Source: Sweltsa coloradensis (taxonomy: Eukaryota; Arthropoda; Insecta; Plecoptera; Chloroperlidae). From it: a stretch of 64,000 bases of DNA. How positions within the stretch are numbered: the first letter of the stretch is position 1; every line of letters begins with the position of its first letter. Made by a program: the position numbers and the translations under genes. The notes beneath the pieces were generated by a model. The model searched no databases. It was not told the origin of the DNA and saw nothing but the letters and a program-made list of their open reading frames with translations. This document shows positions 1 through 34,961 of this stretch, piece after piece. The stretch lies in the NCBI GenBank assembly GCA_024449915.1, contig JAMZAV010000004.1, forward strand, positions 372,001 to 436,000, given 5' to 3'.

Positions 1-794
1 TATTAACATTATTAATAGGATTCAAGTAGGTAATGGTAGTAGAATTTAGAATTTTGTGATAGTAGTATGAAGTAGCATTTGTTGTTGCTTTTGTCTGCAA
101 GTAGTAAAAATTATACATGGTGCAATTATTGCATTCCCCACTTCAAGTGTCTAACCAGATGTTTTGCAATTGTGAAGGGAAACTCCAAGAGATGGATAAA
201 ACTCAATTCCTCACATTAACCGACCATGGACCTAGAATAGTAACTGGTCCGACTAAGATTATGAGATAACAGTGTAAACAAGTAATGGGTTCAAACCCTT
301 TAAAGGGCAGTGGTTTCCATAACATTTACCACTACTTTTCAAAATCTACACAATTAATTCTGCCACTTTTTCAAACTTTTAATCCGAACAAAGCTGCTTT
401 ATTTAGATCTGAATTGGTAGCATTTTTCCTTAGTAAATTCTAATGAGAAAACGATTTTTGGAATGGTTCAAAAATCGTATTGTGTATAAAAAGACAAAAA
501 TACACACATTTCTGGGATGTCCCCGATATTTTGTTTGCTTGTAATGTATTCAATTTAAACATGCAAAAAAAGGATAGGGAAAACTTGCAAAAATAAATAA
601 GAAAAAGACTCAAATTTTGGATTTTTTCAACTTTCAAAGATCAAGAAAAAAATCTTTAAATAATCCAAAATTCTTTAAAAAAATTACAAACTTAAAATTG
701 TTATGCAAAGGTAGAATGCAAAAATTTAGGTCCCAACATTTTGCCCAAGTAAAGGGCTAGAAGACAAATACAAATAAAATGTACTTATTTCCAG
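1..794. other. Left-edge non-coding stretch, probably intron
   Basis: AT-rich sequence with no convincing exon on either strand. It ends at a good splice acceptor (TTATTTCCAG, AG at 793-794), so it most likely belongs to an intron of the coiled-coil gene that continues to the left of the window. Confidence 0.6.
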
Positions 795-23857
<23,063 letters not shown>

Positions 23858-24083
23858 AAGAAACAAAAAAAGTCACCTGAAATCATAGGAACACAAGAAC
23901 GGTCACGTGAAATTAAATCTAAACAAAAACCTAAACAGAAATAATGGAACAAGAACTGCCAACATTACAAACAGTTACATTTATTAACAAATTTATTCAA
24001 GTACGTACATTTAACATCTGCCAATCTTACGATAAAAGCTCATATCATTGCGCAGTGTATGAAACTATGTATTTTCTAAATAT

Positions 24084-24089
24084 AATAAA
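24084..24089 (+). terminator. Poly(A) signal of the coiled-coil gene
   Basis: AATAAA 227 bases after the stop codon at 23,857; a second AATAAA lies near 24,226. Confidence 0.5.
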
Positions 24090-25431
24090 TTGTAAAGACT
24101 AAAGATTATGATTTGAGAAAGAAATGAAATTTGTAAGGTTTCATTAATTGTAAAAAAAAACTAATGTATGTATAGGCCCCACAATAGTTGATGTTGAAGA
24201 TTTTTAGCATGCAACTATAAGAAAAAATAAATTTGTTAATTAATGTATGCGTTAGATACCAGGTGCTGTGTGCATACAAAGCCTACACATTATGATTAGT
24301 GATTACGGATGTCTCAAATACAATCTCCAATGCATAAAAATGACAGAAATACGTAATTAATCTCCAATTCCTGTCTTTCCTAGGCAAAATATAAAAAGAA
24401 ACAACTTGAACAGGCCAACCTACCTAGTTAAATGAAGCCCTAGGGCAAATATTGGATGATGAATATGAAAACAAAACCATATACGTAAAGTGTATTAGGT
24501 GTAGCATAGTTCAACTCTACATTGTTTCAATAAAGCTTACACCCTGCCACTGGAGCAGTACTGCCCCAACACACTATGATAAGTATGACCACCAATTTGG
24601 TCTAAATGACAAAAAAAATCCAACCGTCCCTGAAGAGGAACAACATTTTGATCTTGAACATCTTGATCCCGTTGCTAATAAAGAAGTGATAATTAAAAGA
24701 AAAATTAAAGAGACCGGCAACAAACATGGCTTCTGCATTACTGCACTTGAACAGAATCTACGTAATACACCAGAAAATCGCGTGTTAGACTGTAATCATC
24801 AATAAATAATCATTAATCATATACGTACCTAACAACAAGTAATATACCATGTATGCCATCTTATGGTTTATCTTTATATTTTATATATATAGGTATTAAA
24901 CTTGGTATTTCGATAGACAATTACCGGTAAGACAATATCAAATTAATATAATTTATATTCAACTTTTTGTTTCAAATGTTTAATGTCGAAGTACATACAC
25001 ACAGAGCACAGTAAATTTAATATCATTTCAGTACATAATATGCCACACTAATGTACGGATTAATACAGGTATAACAATTGAAATATATATACTGTAATTA
25101 ACTAATTATATTTATTATATTTAGTAAACTATTTCCCATGAGTATGATGTATGACCATTTTCTATTTGCAGTAGGCTTCTATGTAAGTAGGCCTATACTG
25201 AATGTACTTATGTCACCCTGCCTATAGATAAATCACAGTACTAGTAATGAATGAAGTCAGCGTCTTATCCCCTCTTGAAACGGCTACCAATTGATTGATT
25301 TTATTGATGTTGGGCTTAAAGTTTAATATTTTGCTCAACTAATGAAATCAATCAATAATAGCTATTAGCTAGTTCAATTTGAGAAAATAGACTGGACATA
25401 CGGTAATTCCTATTGTATATATGTACACCCG

Positions 25432-25499
25432 GCGCCAGAAGTAAATCAAGGGGTCTCGTTGTATCTACAATACTCAGCCCTTGATTTACTTCTGGCACC
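25432..25499. repeat. Short hairpin element
   Basis: CGCCAGAAGTAAATCAAGGG at the left is matched by CCCTTGATTTACTTCTGG at the right, around a loop of about 25 bases. A related ACCAGAAGTAACCAA motif occurs near 35,668. Confidence 0.6.
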
Positions 25500-25921
25500 G
25501 TACACCACATATCCCGAGGGTGACAGAATTATTTGTGAATCATTCTACTCTGTGTCTGTGTGTGTGTATCTGTAAGTATTGATATTGGTAGGGCGAGGGG
25601 CTACGTAAATTGTAAATTTAAATTCTCCTGGTGTTTGTAGGAGGAAGCCAATTTGTTTCAAAGTTTCATTGTTGAGATGAACTGGCCCTTTATTAGCAAA
25701 GGAAACTTGAGAGTGGCAAGGTTTTACAATCTCAGTGACTAGATTTGTGGCATACTTACGTAAATCACTAAAATTAATGTTTCATTGCTGAGGGTTAACA
25801 TAAATTTGATGGTAGAATTGGGGGGGAAGGGGGGGGGGGTTGCAGGTGAATAGAGAAACCCAAACCATGGTGTGTTGTTTAGTACATCTGCATAATGTTA
25901 TCAATCAATATCATATTACAA

Positions 25922-26144
25922 TAGGGCAATGGTCAAACTAATTTCCCACCACAGCGCAGAACGAGACGTTTGTTCACCCTTGTCTGGATGTTGTTGAAAT
26001 GCGAATTTTAGCAACATCCATACAGCGGTGCGTTAGGTATTGGTGATCCACTGGAACCCCGAACTATAATGTTGAGTCCTGTGACCAAAGCTCGACCATG
26101 CAGCCTGGTGGAGATTCCAGGCGAACCAGCTTGGCATTGCCCTA
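25922..26144. mobile_element. Possible MITE with TAGGGCAATG ends
   Basis: A 223-bp stretch with 10-bp perfect inverted ends TAGGGCAATG/CATTGCCCTA and an internal hairpin (GGATGTTG with CAACATCC). No clear target duplication, so the call is tentative. Confidence 0.4.
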
Positions 26145-27069
26145 ATACAACCAAATACGGGTACGTAGTGTATTATGGCGCTGTTGAAACCTTTTAGTAC
26201 TGGTAGAACAAGAAATTTGTAACTTTAGAAGCCTAGTATGTGCCTTGGAAGCTGATTGACATCTCAGGAACTGACGAGGTAAAGGGTAAATACTAAATAC
26301 GAACGAAACTAGATTGCATACTGAACCTATGTTCAGCGCAATCCATCTTCTAATATAGGGTTCCTGAGAGTTGACAGAAAATTCATATTGTAGAGAACAG
26401 AAGAAAGATGGTATGATGTGAAAAAAATGCATGCATCACCAAATTATGTTACCTGGCATAAATTAGAATCTACCGGTACCAATACTATTGCCGCCATTCT
26501 AAAATATTATTTTAGATAAAATGTAAAAAAATGAAATCAATAGCGTTGTTGCCTCACTTATGCATTTAAGAATGCAAGCAAGCTAACATTCTACTTACAG
26601 ATATTCAATACAAAACAGTTCAATCAGCAATCAGGATCATCAAAGACAAGCTGTGACACAATAAGCCTACGAGTTTATCTGCAGTGTGATTCTCTAAGGA
26701 TGGAATACCAACACGTTTGCGTTAAGGGCAGATTCACCACGGACCTCAGAGAATTGTACTGCTGGTCTGGGCCATCAACCATCATACTACAAGAGGTATG
26801 CACTAACAGAGCGTGCTATAACATTTTCACCTAGTGGGGTGTAAATGCAAGTTAAATTGATGGATTACAATTAAATATCCAATTCATTATAACTTCCTCA
26901 TGCCGTTTAATTACAAGTAATTCTACTGATATCAGCAGTGTTTTAATTAGTAATTCTACCGATATCAGTAATGTTACACGTTAATATGATCCAATGTAAT
27001 GTCTCTTCCTACTTGAAAAACAAAGATCGTGCGCTGCCTGTTTTCACCCTGCGCTGGAGCGGAAGTTGT

Positions 27070-30000
27070 TTATCGGAAGAGTGAGAGCCTGCTCTTGCTG
27101 CCGGGTATTCTCCCATCTTGGTCCAGAAGTCCGGCCTGGATGTCGGCTACGGAAGGCATCTTGTGGATGTCCCCACGCGCTGCTACCGACGGCTGAGACC
27201 GGAGTAGCCTCTGTGCAACTCGGTGAATGTCGTCCGGCGTAATCTTTTCTGTAAGAACAAGAACGTAAAAATGTTAATTGAGAATAAATACCAGGAAATA
27301 TATACCGGTACCTAAATAAATTAAGTAGTAATTTGTATTTAGAGTCTATAGGGTACCCTAATTAACAAGATATTGAATGTGAATTTGTTTAGGCCTATTT
27401 AATACAGTAGGGCCTATGTATTTACTATTTATATTTGTTATTATTTTTTACGACGAACAGACTAAACAGAAACAGCACATTTCAGGTTAAAGACACAGGA
27501 CCTACATTGAGGAAGTTGCTCGTGAAGGACAGAAGACATCTGTACACATGTGCAGGTTTAGCAAGGGAGTGTGACGGCATGAAGAAGGAGGAAATAGAAG
27601 CTTGTCTCTACTGGTTGACTAGATCTAGCATGATGGCATCATATGTCAAATGTGAGCATTTGAGAAGAAGAAGAAGATTTTGATAATCTTAACAGAAATT
27701 TGAATCAACAAGAGTTTACTGCAATAACAAATTAAAAACAAAGGCCGCTTGGTTATGTACTACATTATGTACTGTACACTAACCGATGGCGTCGATGAAG
27801 TACTCCGGCCTCTTCCTGTGTCCGGTGGCAAGCACCTGCCTCCCGATATCTTCAAAGACGACCGGTCTCGCCTCGAGATTCATCAGCAACATGGACTGCA
27901 GCTGGGTCTTGGCGCGCTGCAGCTCAGTGGGCGATAGGGCGCCGGCCATGCTGACGAGCTCCTTGACCACGACTTCCATCATCTGACGGACGTGGGAGGG
28001 GGGAGAGCTCGCGTGGATGCAGAACAGACCGGTGTCAGTGTACGCGTGGTTGTAGGCCGTCGCGTTGTACATCCAGTGGTACCTGGTTCAGCATTAAATT
28101 GTTGGCATGCCATTGACATTCAAGGGGAATTTTTTGCTGTCAAATTTTGTTATATCAAAAAGGAATTGCATTCTGTTATGGCATTCACCAAATCCCATAG
28201 TTGACAGACTAATCTAAACCAATTATCGGTACCTAATGGTAACTTATATACAAAACACATTAATATTTGGTGTAAGATAAGATCCAACAGCTATTCTTCA
28301 AAAAGTGGTAGTGACTGCCGAATTTGTTGATACCGGGTAATAGAGACATTAAAGTGTACGGTAGGCCTATAGGCTACAAAACACAGAAAAACACGATACG
28401 TTTCAACACGAGGTCTTGATCACTCAAGAGAATAAGGAAGATGTCTTTCTGTGTTTTGTATATTATATTCTTTTATGTCTCTATTAATGATCAACAAATT
28501 TGGCAGCCCCCACCACTTCTTGAAGGTAAGCTGTTGGATCCTATCTCACACCAAATATACTTCAGTCGATTGGCATTCTATCAACATCTAAACTTAGTCA
28601 ATTATGACTGAGTAATGACACTTGTAAAAGTGGTATAAGCCTCAGTACGTTTTTGGCATGGGTGTACCTAACTTTCAATGTTTGTGGGCACCGTGAAGTA
28701 TAACTCTGTGACTCACCTGTTGAGTACGTTTGTGTATAGCCTGGTGTACATCCCCTTGCCCGGCCCCCCCGCGCTGAAAGAGCCGCCCCCTCCCATCATC
28801 ATGTTGAGCACACAGATGGCAATGAAGTCCGGGTCTTGATGCGAGCAGCCCTCCAGCGCGATCATGACGTGGGCAAGTTCCGGTAGACCGGACGGCCCTG
28901 CGTACAACGGGATATCGCATTGCTCCTGCAACATTCAAGTATTCATGTAGGCCCTACTAATTGTAGGTAGGCTGGCACGTGTACATGTTTTCTGTGCCGC
29001 CAATAAATACATTTTTATTTGGGAAAGAATTGATTACAATCAATATGCTGTAGTCTTGGTCACACAAAATTTGTATAGTAATTTTATTGTTTTAACAGTT
29101 TCATGCCCTAGATAATGGTGGAAAACCACTACCCAACCCGACATAGTTGGAACTGAGTAATGATGATTATTATTATCTAGCTAGGCTTTATCTACTCTCA
29201 GCATTAGCATTAGCCTGATGTAGCCATCAGGTACATCCATGCCTTTCTAGAAGCTCATTGGTGTGAGATAGGATCCAACAGCTTACTTCAACAGTGATGG
29301 TGGCTGCTGAGTTTCTTGAAAAATAATAGTTAACATAAATATATACAAACACAGAAAACACGAGTGTTTTGTATATATTTATGTTAACTATTATTTTTCA
29401 AGAAACTCAGCAGCCACCTCCACTGTTTGAAGGTAAGCTGTTGGATCCTATCTCACACCAATATACTCCAGCCGATTGGCATTCTTTCTACATAACCTTT
29501 CTAGAAGCTCGTTTAATATTAGCTGTTTAACTCCTAGGCATGTACTGTACTACTTGACAATTTGTAGGAGTAGGCCTAGGCATTCTTTCATTCACAACTT
29601 CAAGGGACCATAAAAACTCTATATTACAATTTTAAGAATTGAATTAAAATAAATGTAGCTAACATTAAACCATCAACAGCTACTGTCAGGATCTTATCAT
29701 TGGTTTGAACTAGGGGCCTTAACTGAAATTTGTAAAACAGACTTTAGGGTTTACATAGTAAAACAAGTCTTGAGCCTACTAATGGTGCAGATGGTGAGCG
29801 AGGACAACCAAGAAACGTGAAACTGTTTCCTACCTGGAGGAGCCCTCCGGTGTATTGCGCTATTGACTCGTCCACCTTCAGGTTCCTGGCTGGCACAACC
29901 AGGCCGGTGTCTTGCTCCCAGATGGGTTTCTGATCCACAAAGTATTTCTGTATGCTCTCGACGAGGGCGTTGTGTTCCACGCCCACCCCGGCGACCACCA

Positions 30001-33000
30001 TCCGGGACGGAGCGTAGTGGTGCTTGAGGTACGTGAACAGGATGGAGCGGTCTATTTTATCCACGTTGCCGTCGGGACAGATTTTAGGTAGACCCAGTGT
30101 GTTGTCTCGGTAGGCGGCCTGAAACACGTTCACCATTATCAGACATAAATTTTTGCTATTTTGTACTTGGGTCTAAATCATTAAAACCCCACTAATTTAA
30201 TGTTGTCAGTTTAAAACAAAAAACTTTATAAATTCTATCTATATTTGATAGGCCTTGGTAGGCTACATTTTGGGTATGGTGAACTAACAAGACAATTTTG
30301 TAGAGTAGACATATAGGGCCTAGGCACTCCCCTACCCATGAGCAATTTTATAAAACCTTTCTTTTTCCCCGTTGCAGAGAGAGGCTTCTTTAGTCATTCT
30401 TCTTTCTCGCTATCCAGTATAAAATGGCTTCCTTCTATGACCTGCTCATATCACTGGGCAGGGATTCAATGTCATTCTGAAGTGCGGTGCACCTGAAAAG
30501 GTGTGCTCTGTCTTGGAAATCGAAATGATATAATTTACAAGTGGCCGGTTCGGTGGTGATGTTGAATCTGTTCAGATGGTGTTGCAGAACGTCACGGCCA
30601 GTTACAAGTTGGAACTGGGCTATGGCAGTTTTACGAGACCAGTTTTTGTCTGGCCCTTTTTTGATCTCATCCCACCCACACATTAGGCTTAGGCCTATTG
30701 CAGCCTCTTCTGTGCTGTTTTTGAAGACTTTTTCCATGATCAAGCCAATTGATGGAAATTTAGATAGGGGACTGAGGGCTAAGGGAAATTAATGACATGG
30801 AAGAAAAAATTATCCAAATTTCACAGCTTAGTATCTCATAAACCGTAGCAGAAGGTAAACAGGATATTATGAAATTCTTACCGCATGGATCATATCCATA
30901 AGAAGAGGTTCCTGTTCGGGACGCATCAACAGCGATTCTAGTTCAAACTTGATCGTTTGTCGGGCAACGTCGAGCTGAAAATTAAGTTTGATGTTAATAT
31001 TGAAAAATTGAACTACTACTTGGTAGGTGACTGTATGGGAGCTATACTAAGTTACGGTAACATAACAGTTAACAGAGGGAAACAAGGGCTTAATTATCAT
31101 TCTGAGTTCAATCCAGGTAGGCCTACATATGAAAGTAGGCTATTCTATACAGTAAACGTCTAAACCTAGAACCGGAATTACATTTACGCAAAGGCCTACA
31201 TTCCAACACAAATTTAAAATATTTAAATTTTCTTTTTTCTTAAATTTTGAAATCAAACATGATGTTTGATGTTTGATGTTGATCAAATTATTGGTAGGGT
31301 AGGTGTATTCAAAACTCGCACTGTTGACTGTTAGTGTTCTTACCTCATCTAGAGAAATTTGTGGTCGGAGAATTATCTCTCCAAGAACTCTTACTACGGA
31401 ATCCAAACCTCGGATGTCTGCTGATGCAGCGTAAACAAATGTATCTCGGGAAGACTGGCAGTCACAAATTCCACCATGTTTCTCTAATTCGAATAAGATG
31501 CTATCTTTAGTAGCAAACTCTGTAGTTGACTGAAAACAAAACAAGAACAAAATAGTCAAATCATGTAGGCCTAGGTAAGTACCTACTTTAACCTAGGAAA
31601 TTTATGACTCGCCTCAGTTTTTGCATTTAATCATCCCTACCTTATCGAGAATTTGAGATACAGTGAGAATTAGGTAGGGTACCTAAGCCTACCCTAAGTC
31701 TCCTAGTCCTAGATACATACAATCTAGCCTGGTGGCTAAAAGGATGCTAATTTTTATTCCTAATAACAAATAAGGCTAGAACTTAAAAATAAATACCAAT
31801 TGGCTAATTTACAACTGATTTCATTTCCAAGGACCTGACTTTATTGTTGCCTAATATTTTCACCAAATCAACAGAGTAGCCTACTTACATTGAATGCTAA
31901 TTTTTCGAGGAAATGTGAGATACCGCTGGGGTAGGCAACTTCAAACCGCGACCCAGAGTCAATCACAACACCGACGGTGCAGAACTGTCCAAAACGGTTC
32001 TCCGATGCCACCCTCAATCCGTTTGACAATGTTGTTACTTGGGTTTTGTGATGTTCATCCTTCAAAGTTGCATACACAGCGGAAGGGAGTCCTGGCAGGG
32101 GTTCCGTCAACGGAGGCTGTGTTGATGAGCCGTTCTCCACTGGAGGTCGTTGTGTTTGGGAAGAAAACTCGCACGCTGGTAGTTGCCATGAGGGCCACTT
32201 CACGTTTCTGCCATTATGCCTACAATAGATTTATAGTGGGATGTTAGTAGGCCATCACATAATGAACCTGTCTAGATAAATCACATGTACGTAGGTACCG
32301 GTACGTAAATATTTAGCCATGTAAATTTGAAGCCTAATTTACCAAGCAATGCTTAATCATTGGTCTAGATCAGGGGCATAGAAATAGGGGGTGCAGTTGC
32401 GCCCGGGCCCTCAAGGGGGCCCACGGCAAGAGATGGTAAAGGGGGCAAGGAAGCAGCGAGAAGCCTTGCACCCAGGCCTCTGAATTCAGCTACCGGGTAT
32501 CGGTATGCCACTAGTGTAGATCCTACCACGGCTAAGGCCATCCATGACCCTATTCCTGTTAACCAGGCTTTGTTCCCGGGCTATTGACGGCTGACCTGAA
32601 AGGTTGATGCATAATTGGAATGGGAACAGGAACGATAACAGGAAGTTAACATTGGGCGATGTTGCCATTTTCATGAACGGACAACGGTAAGCTCCAATTG
32701 TGAATCGTAGCACGAGATCAAACTTCCCGTTATCGTTAGCGCCTACCATACCGGGCAATTGTGCGTCAAGCTTTTGGATTTGTGTCTATTTAATATCCGT
32801 TTAAGCCTTTATCCTAGCCACCATGGCCAAGGCCTAGGCTTACTTCTGCAGGGAGACAACTCTCGGGCAGGTGGACGGACTCAAAAGTAAGGTTATGGTA
32901 CGGTCTACCTAAAAGCCCTACTAGGCCTAGGCCTAGTAGCCCTAGGCTAGGCCTACGGCCTAGGGGCTAGGCTGCAAACATACAAAGGGGCCTTGGGCCC

Positions 33001-33178
33001 GATTCTGGACATTGTGTAAAGGCGTAGGCCTACCCTAGGTCCAAGGCCCGTAACTCTGGGCGAGCACTGGACCAGTGGCCCCCCCACCTCGAGGCCTAGT
33101 CTTAGGGATTCTTTCTACTTACGCATGATATCCGAGAAGTCGGGCTCCAAGACACGATAAGTTTACACGACCCACCAT
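27070..33178 (-). CDS. PMPCA: Mitochondrial processing peptidase alpha subunit
   Basis: Eight exons in transcript order: 33178-33123, 32219-31889, 31529-31344, 30974-30882, 30118-29834, 28925-28717, 28082-27784, 27248-27070. All are GT-AG with matching phases, giving 545 residues and a TAA stop (human: 525). The protein is the non-catalytic partner of beta-MPP in the mitochondrial matrix enzyme that removes presequences. Evidence: a basic, Ser/Leu-rich N-terminus typical of a presequence ([19 protein letters not shown]); HFLEKLAF near residue 121, where beta-MPP has the zinc motif HxxEH, here lost as in all alpha subunits; and the alpha-specific glycine-rich loop [20 protein letters not shown] near 362, which binds substrate. 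The segments [18 protein letters not shown] and [20 protein letters not shown] match the family closely. The gene is complete and looks functional. It starts head to head with NitFhit. Introns hold a LINE fragment and hairpin elements. Confidence 0.97.
28263..28558. mobile_element. Hairpin element in a PMPCA intron, copy 1
   Basis: Ends ATATTTGGTGTAAGATAAGA and an inverted copy TCCTATCTCACACCAAATAT, then ACTTCAGTCGATTGGCATTC as in the copy at 29,257-29,495. The arms are more diverged than in that copy, and no target duplication was found. Confidence 0.55.
29257..29495. mobile_element. Hairpin element in a PMPCA intron, copy 2, with 15-bp target duplication
   Basis: Bases 29,257-29,462 form a near-perfect palindrome (ATTGGTGTGAGATAGGATCC mirrored at the right; centre near 29,360), followed by a 33-bp tail with GCCGATTGGCATTC. 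The whole is flanked by perfect direct repeats CCTTTCTAGAAGCTC at 29,242-29,256 and 29,496-29,510. A 15-bp duplication is typical of target-primed retrotransposition rather than a cut-and-paste MITE. Confidence 0.7.
30435..30790 (-). mobile_element. LINE ORF2 C-terminal fragment in a PMPCA intron
   Basis: A minus-strand frame reads [18 protein letters not shown] and then [20 protein letters not shown]. The T-G-x-x-x-x-x-H-L-x-R motif followed by a C...H...C cluster is the tail of Jockey/CR1-type LINE reverse-transcriptase proteins. A stop and lack of upstream domains show a 5'-truncated dead copy, in the same orientation as PMPCA. Confidence 0.65.
32895..32985. repeat. Cluster of GGCCTA words in PMPCA intron 1
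   Basis: Dense AGGCCTA/TAGGCC repeats, including a perfect 22-bp palindrome at 32,918-32,939 centred on CCTAGG. A strong local case of the TAGGCCTA enrichment seen across the window. Confidence 0.7.
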
Positions 33179-33447
33179 TGTTTGTATAACTCATAAACGT
33201 CAAGTTAAGTCGAATTATTATTTTTATTGTTGCATTGCCACTTTCATCACCCAAAAACCAAGGTACGGTTCAACGATTCACAGCCTTCCATACGTTTGCC
33301 TGTGCTTTTGCAATTTTGCATTAGGTTCAAGGTCGATCGTTTTCTTTACAAGGCGGTCTTCTCACAGCTGATTGGTGATGGGAAAACACCTGCAAGAAAA
33401 TATTTTTAATTTTGTTGTTGTTTGTATAATTGAACGTCAAGTGGACT
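33179..33447. promoter_or_regulatory. Probable bidirectional promoter of PMPCA and NitFhit
   Basis: Only 269 bp separate the start codons of two divergently transcribed housekeeping-type genes, so both 5' UTRs and core promoters must fit here unless there are upstream non-coding exons. No TATA box stands out. The inference rests on spacing, not on a recognised factor site. Confidence 0.5.
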
Positions 33448-34888
33448 ATGGACTTGCTTGTACGCCACTACAGAGGTAAAATAACGATAAACTGTTGCAA
33501 AACTGTGTTCTTGAGGTGTCGGACGTTTAACTCTGATAGACAAACCATGGAAGGCAGGAGTGCAAAGAATTTAATAGCTGTCTGCCAAATGACAGCTACA
33601 AAGTGTGTGTCCGACAATTTCAAAACTGTCAGTTCCCTTGTTACAACTGCCAAACAACATGAAGCAAAGATGGTTTTTCTCCCAGAAGCATGCGACTACA
33701 TTGGTGATCATCAAGATGATACAGTAGGTTTGGCCTCTAGTTTAGATAGTAAAATAGTGAAAGATTATTGCACTTTGGCTTCTGACAATCAGATGTGGCT
33801 TTCAATAGGAGGTTTTCATGAAAAAATATCCAGTAACAGTAACAAAATTCACAATTCACATCTTTCATCAATGAAAAGGTGAAATTGTATCAGTGTATAG
33901 GAAGATTCACCTTTATGATGTGAACCTTCCAGAAAAGAATATACAAATTCAAGAATCTGCATGTACAGCTCGGGGTGATGACATAGTGCCTCCAATTGAA
34001 TGCCCCATTGGCAAAGTTGGTTTATCGATTTGTTACGACATACGATTCCCTGAAATCTCTTTATCATTAACTAAAATGGGCGCCGAGATACTGACATTCC
34101 CATCGGCTTTCATGAAAGCAACTGGTGAAGCTCACTGGGAGACGTTGCTGCGAGCACGAGCCATCGAGTGTCAAGCGTACGTCGTCGCTGCCGCTCAAAC
34201 AGGGCCGCACAACAAGAAAAGAACGTCGTGGGGACACGCAATGGTTGTCGATCCATGGGGAACCATATTGGCTGAATGTAAGGACACCTGCAATATTGCC
34301 TATGCAGAAATTGATTTAGACTTTCTACAGGATGTTAGAAAGAAAATGCCTTTATGGGAACAACGTCGAAATGACCTTTACCCAGTATTATTGCCGTACG
34401 AAAAAAATGTTGGTACTGATAGTATTACTAATGTTCCTGAGAAAAGTACTGGCACGTATAAATTTGGACAAGCAACAGTTACAGCAAATACTGTATTTTA
34501 CAAAACGGGGAAATCAATAGCTTTCACAAATAAAAAATGCGCCGTTCCCGGTCATGTACTAGTGGCGCCAATCCGTAGCTGTAAACGGATGATGGACCTG
34601 ACGCCTGATGAGGTTGCTGATATGTTCATTGTGGTGCAGAAAGTCCAGTCTGTTATGGAGAGAGTACACAACGTTTCTTCCTCAACAATAGCTGTACAAG
34701 ATGGAAAGGATGCCGGACAAACTATAAACCATGTCCATGTTCATGTGCTACCAAGAAGACCAGGAGATTTTGCCGAAAATGACCAAGTTTATTATGAGCT
34801 CCAAAAACATGACAAATCGGTCAACGCTTGGAGAACAGAAGAAGAAATGGCAGCAGAAGCTTCTAGTCTAAAGGATTACTTTCAATAG
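33448..34888 (+). CDS. NitFhit: NitFhit fusion (nitrilase plus Fhit hydrolase), frame broken twice
   Basis: One uninterrupted stretch, no introns. N-terminal half: a Nit1-type nitrilase with Glu in FLPEACD (about residue 80), Lys in YRKIHLYD and Cys in GLSICYDIRFPE, the Glu-Lys-Cys triad. C-terminal half, from KFGQATV near 34,460: Fhit, with VPGHVLVAP and the HIT motif HVHVHVLPRR of diadenosine polyphosphate hydrolases. It ends as Fhit does, in EEEMAAEA and DYFQ. Nitrilase of this type is a deaminated-glutathione amidase. Reading stays in one frame to about 33,865 and resumes two bases off at about 33,880; the conserved text there would need one extra T in CTTTCATC and one extra G in AAAAGGTGAA. 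Two losses in homopolymers suggest sequencing error, but a recent pseudogene is possible. ATG 33,448 adds a 33-residue basic leader, perhaps mitochondrial; ATG 33,547 would give a cytosolic form, as in human NIT1. AATAAA follows at 34,956. Confidence 0.92.
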
Positions 34889-34955
34889 CTTGTAAACATT
34901 TGCTGTCGGATCAGCAATCTGCCAGAAGAGGATTTAAATCTTCTAAATTTCAGAA

Positions 34956-34961
34956 AATAAA
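34956..34961 (+). terminator. Poly(A) signal of NitFhit
   Basis: AATAAA 67 bases after the stop codon of the Fhit part. A close, conventional poly(A) signal favours an expressed gene. Confidence 0.5.

Larger units (their letters stand above)
24090..27069. other. Spacer between the coiled-coil gene and PMPCA
   Basis: The two genes converge here (3' end to 3' end). I see small hairpin elements at 25,432-25,499 and 25,922-26,144, and a G-run near 25,824-25,840. An open frame at 24,452-24,805 contains protein-like text (NKHGFCITALEQNLRNTPEN) but has no family and no clear splice context, so it is not called. Confidence 0.5.

Noticed and set aside
24452..24805. 117-codon frame as a small gene
   Set aside because: The text is partly protein-like but has no family, no convincing start or splice sites, and lies just behind the 3' end of the coiled-coil gene.
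27435..27683. 82-codon plus-strand frame opposite PMPCA
   Set aside because: It lies in a PMPCA intron on the opposite strand with no recognisable domain or splice context.
33865..33880. A small intron explaining the NitFhit frame change
   Set aside because: The conserved nitrilase text is continuous through the site, and only two bases are missing; there is no room for an intron.
34603..34612. Second hammerhead core (CTGATGAGG)
   Set aside because: It is coding sequence of the Fhit domain and lacks the stem II closing strand, GAAA and GTC elements.
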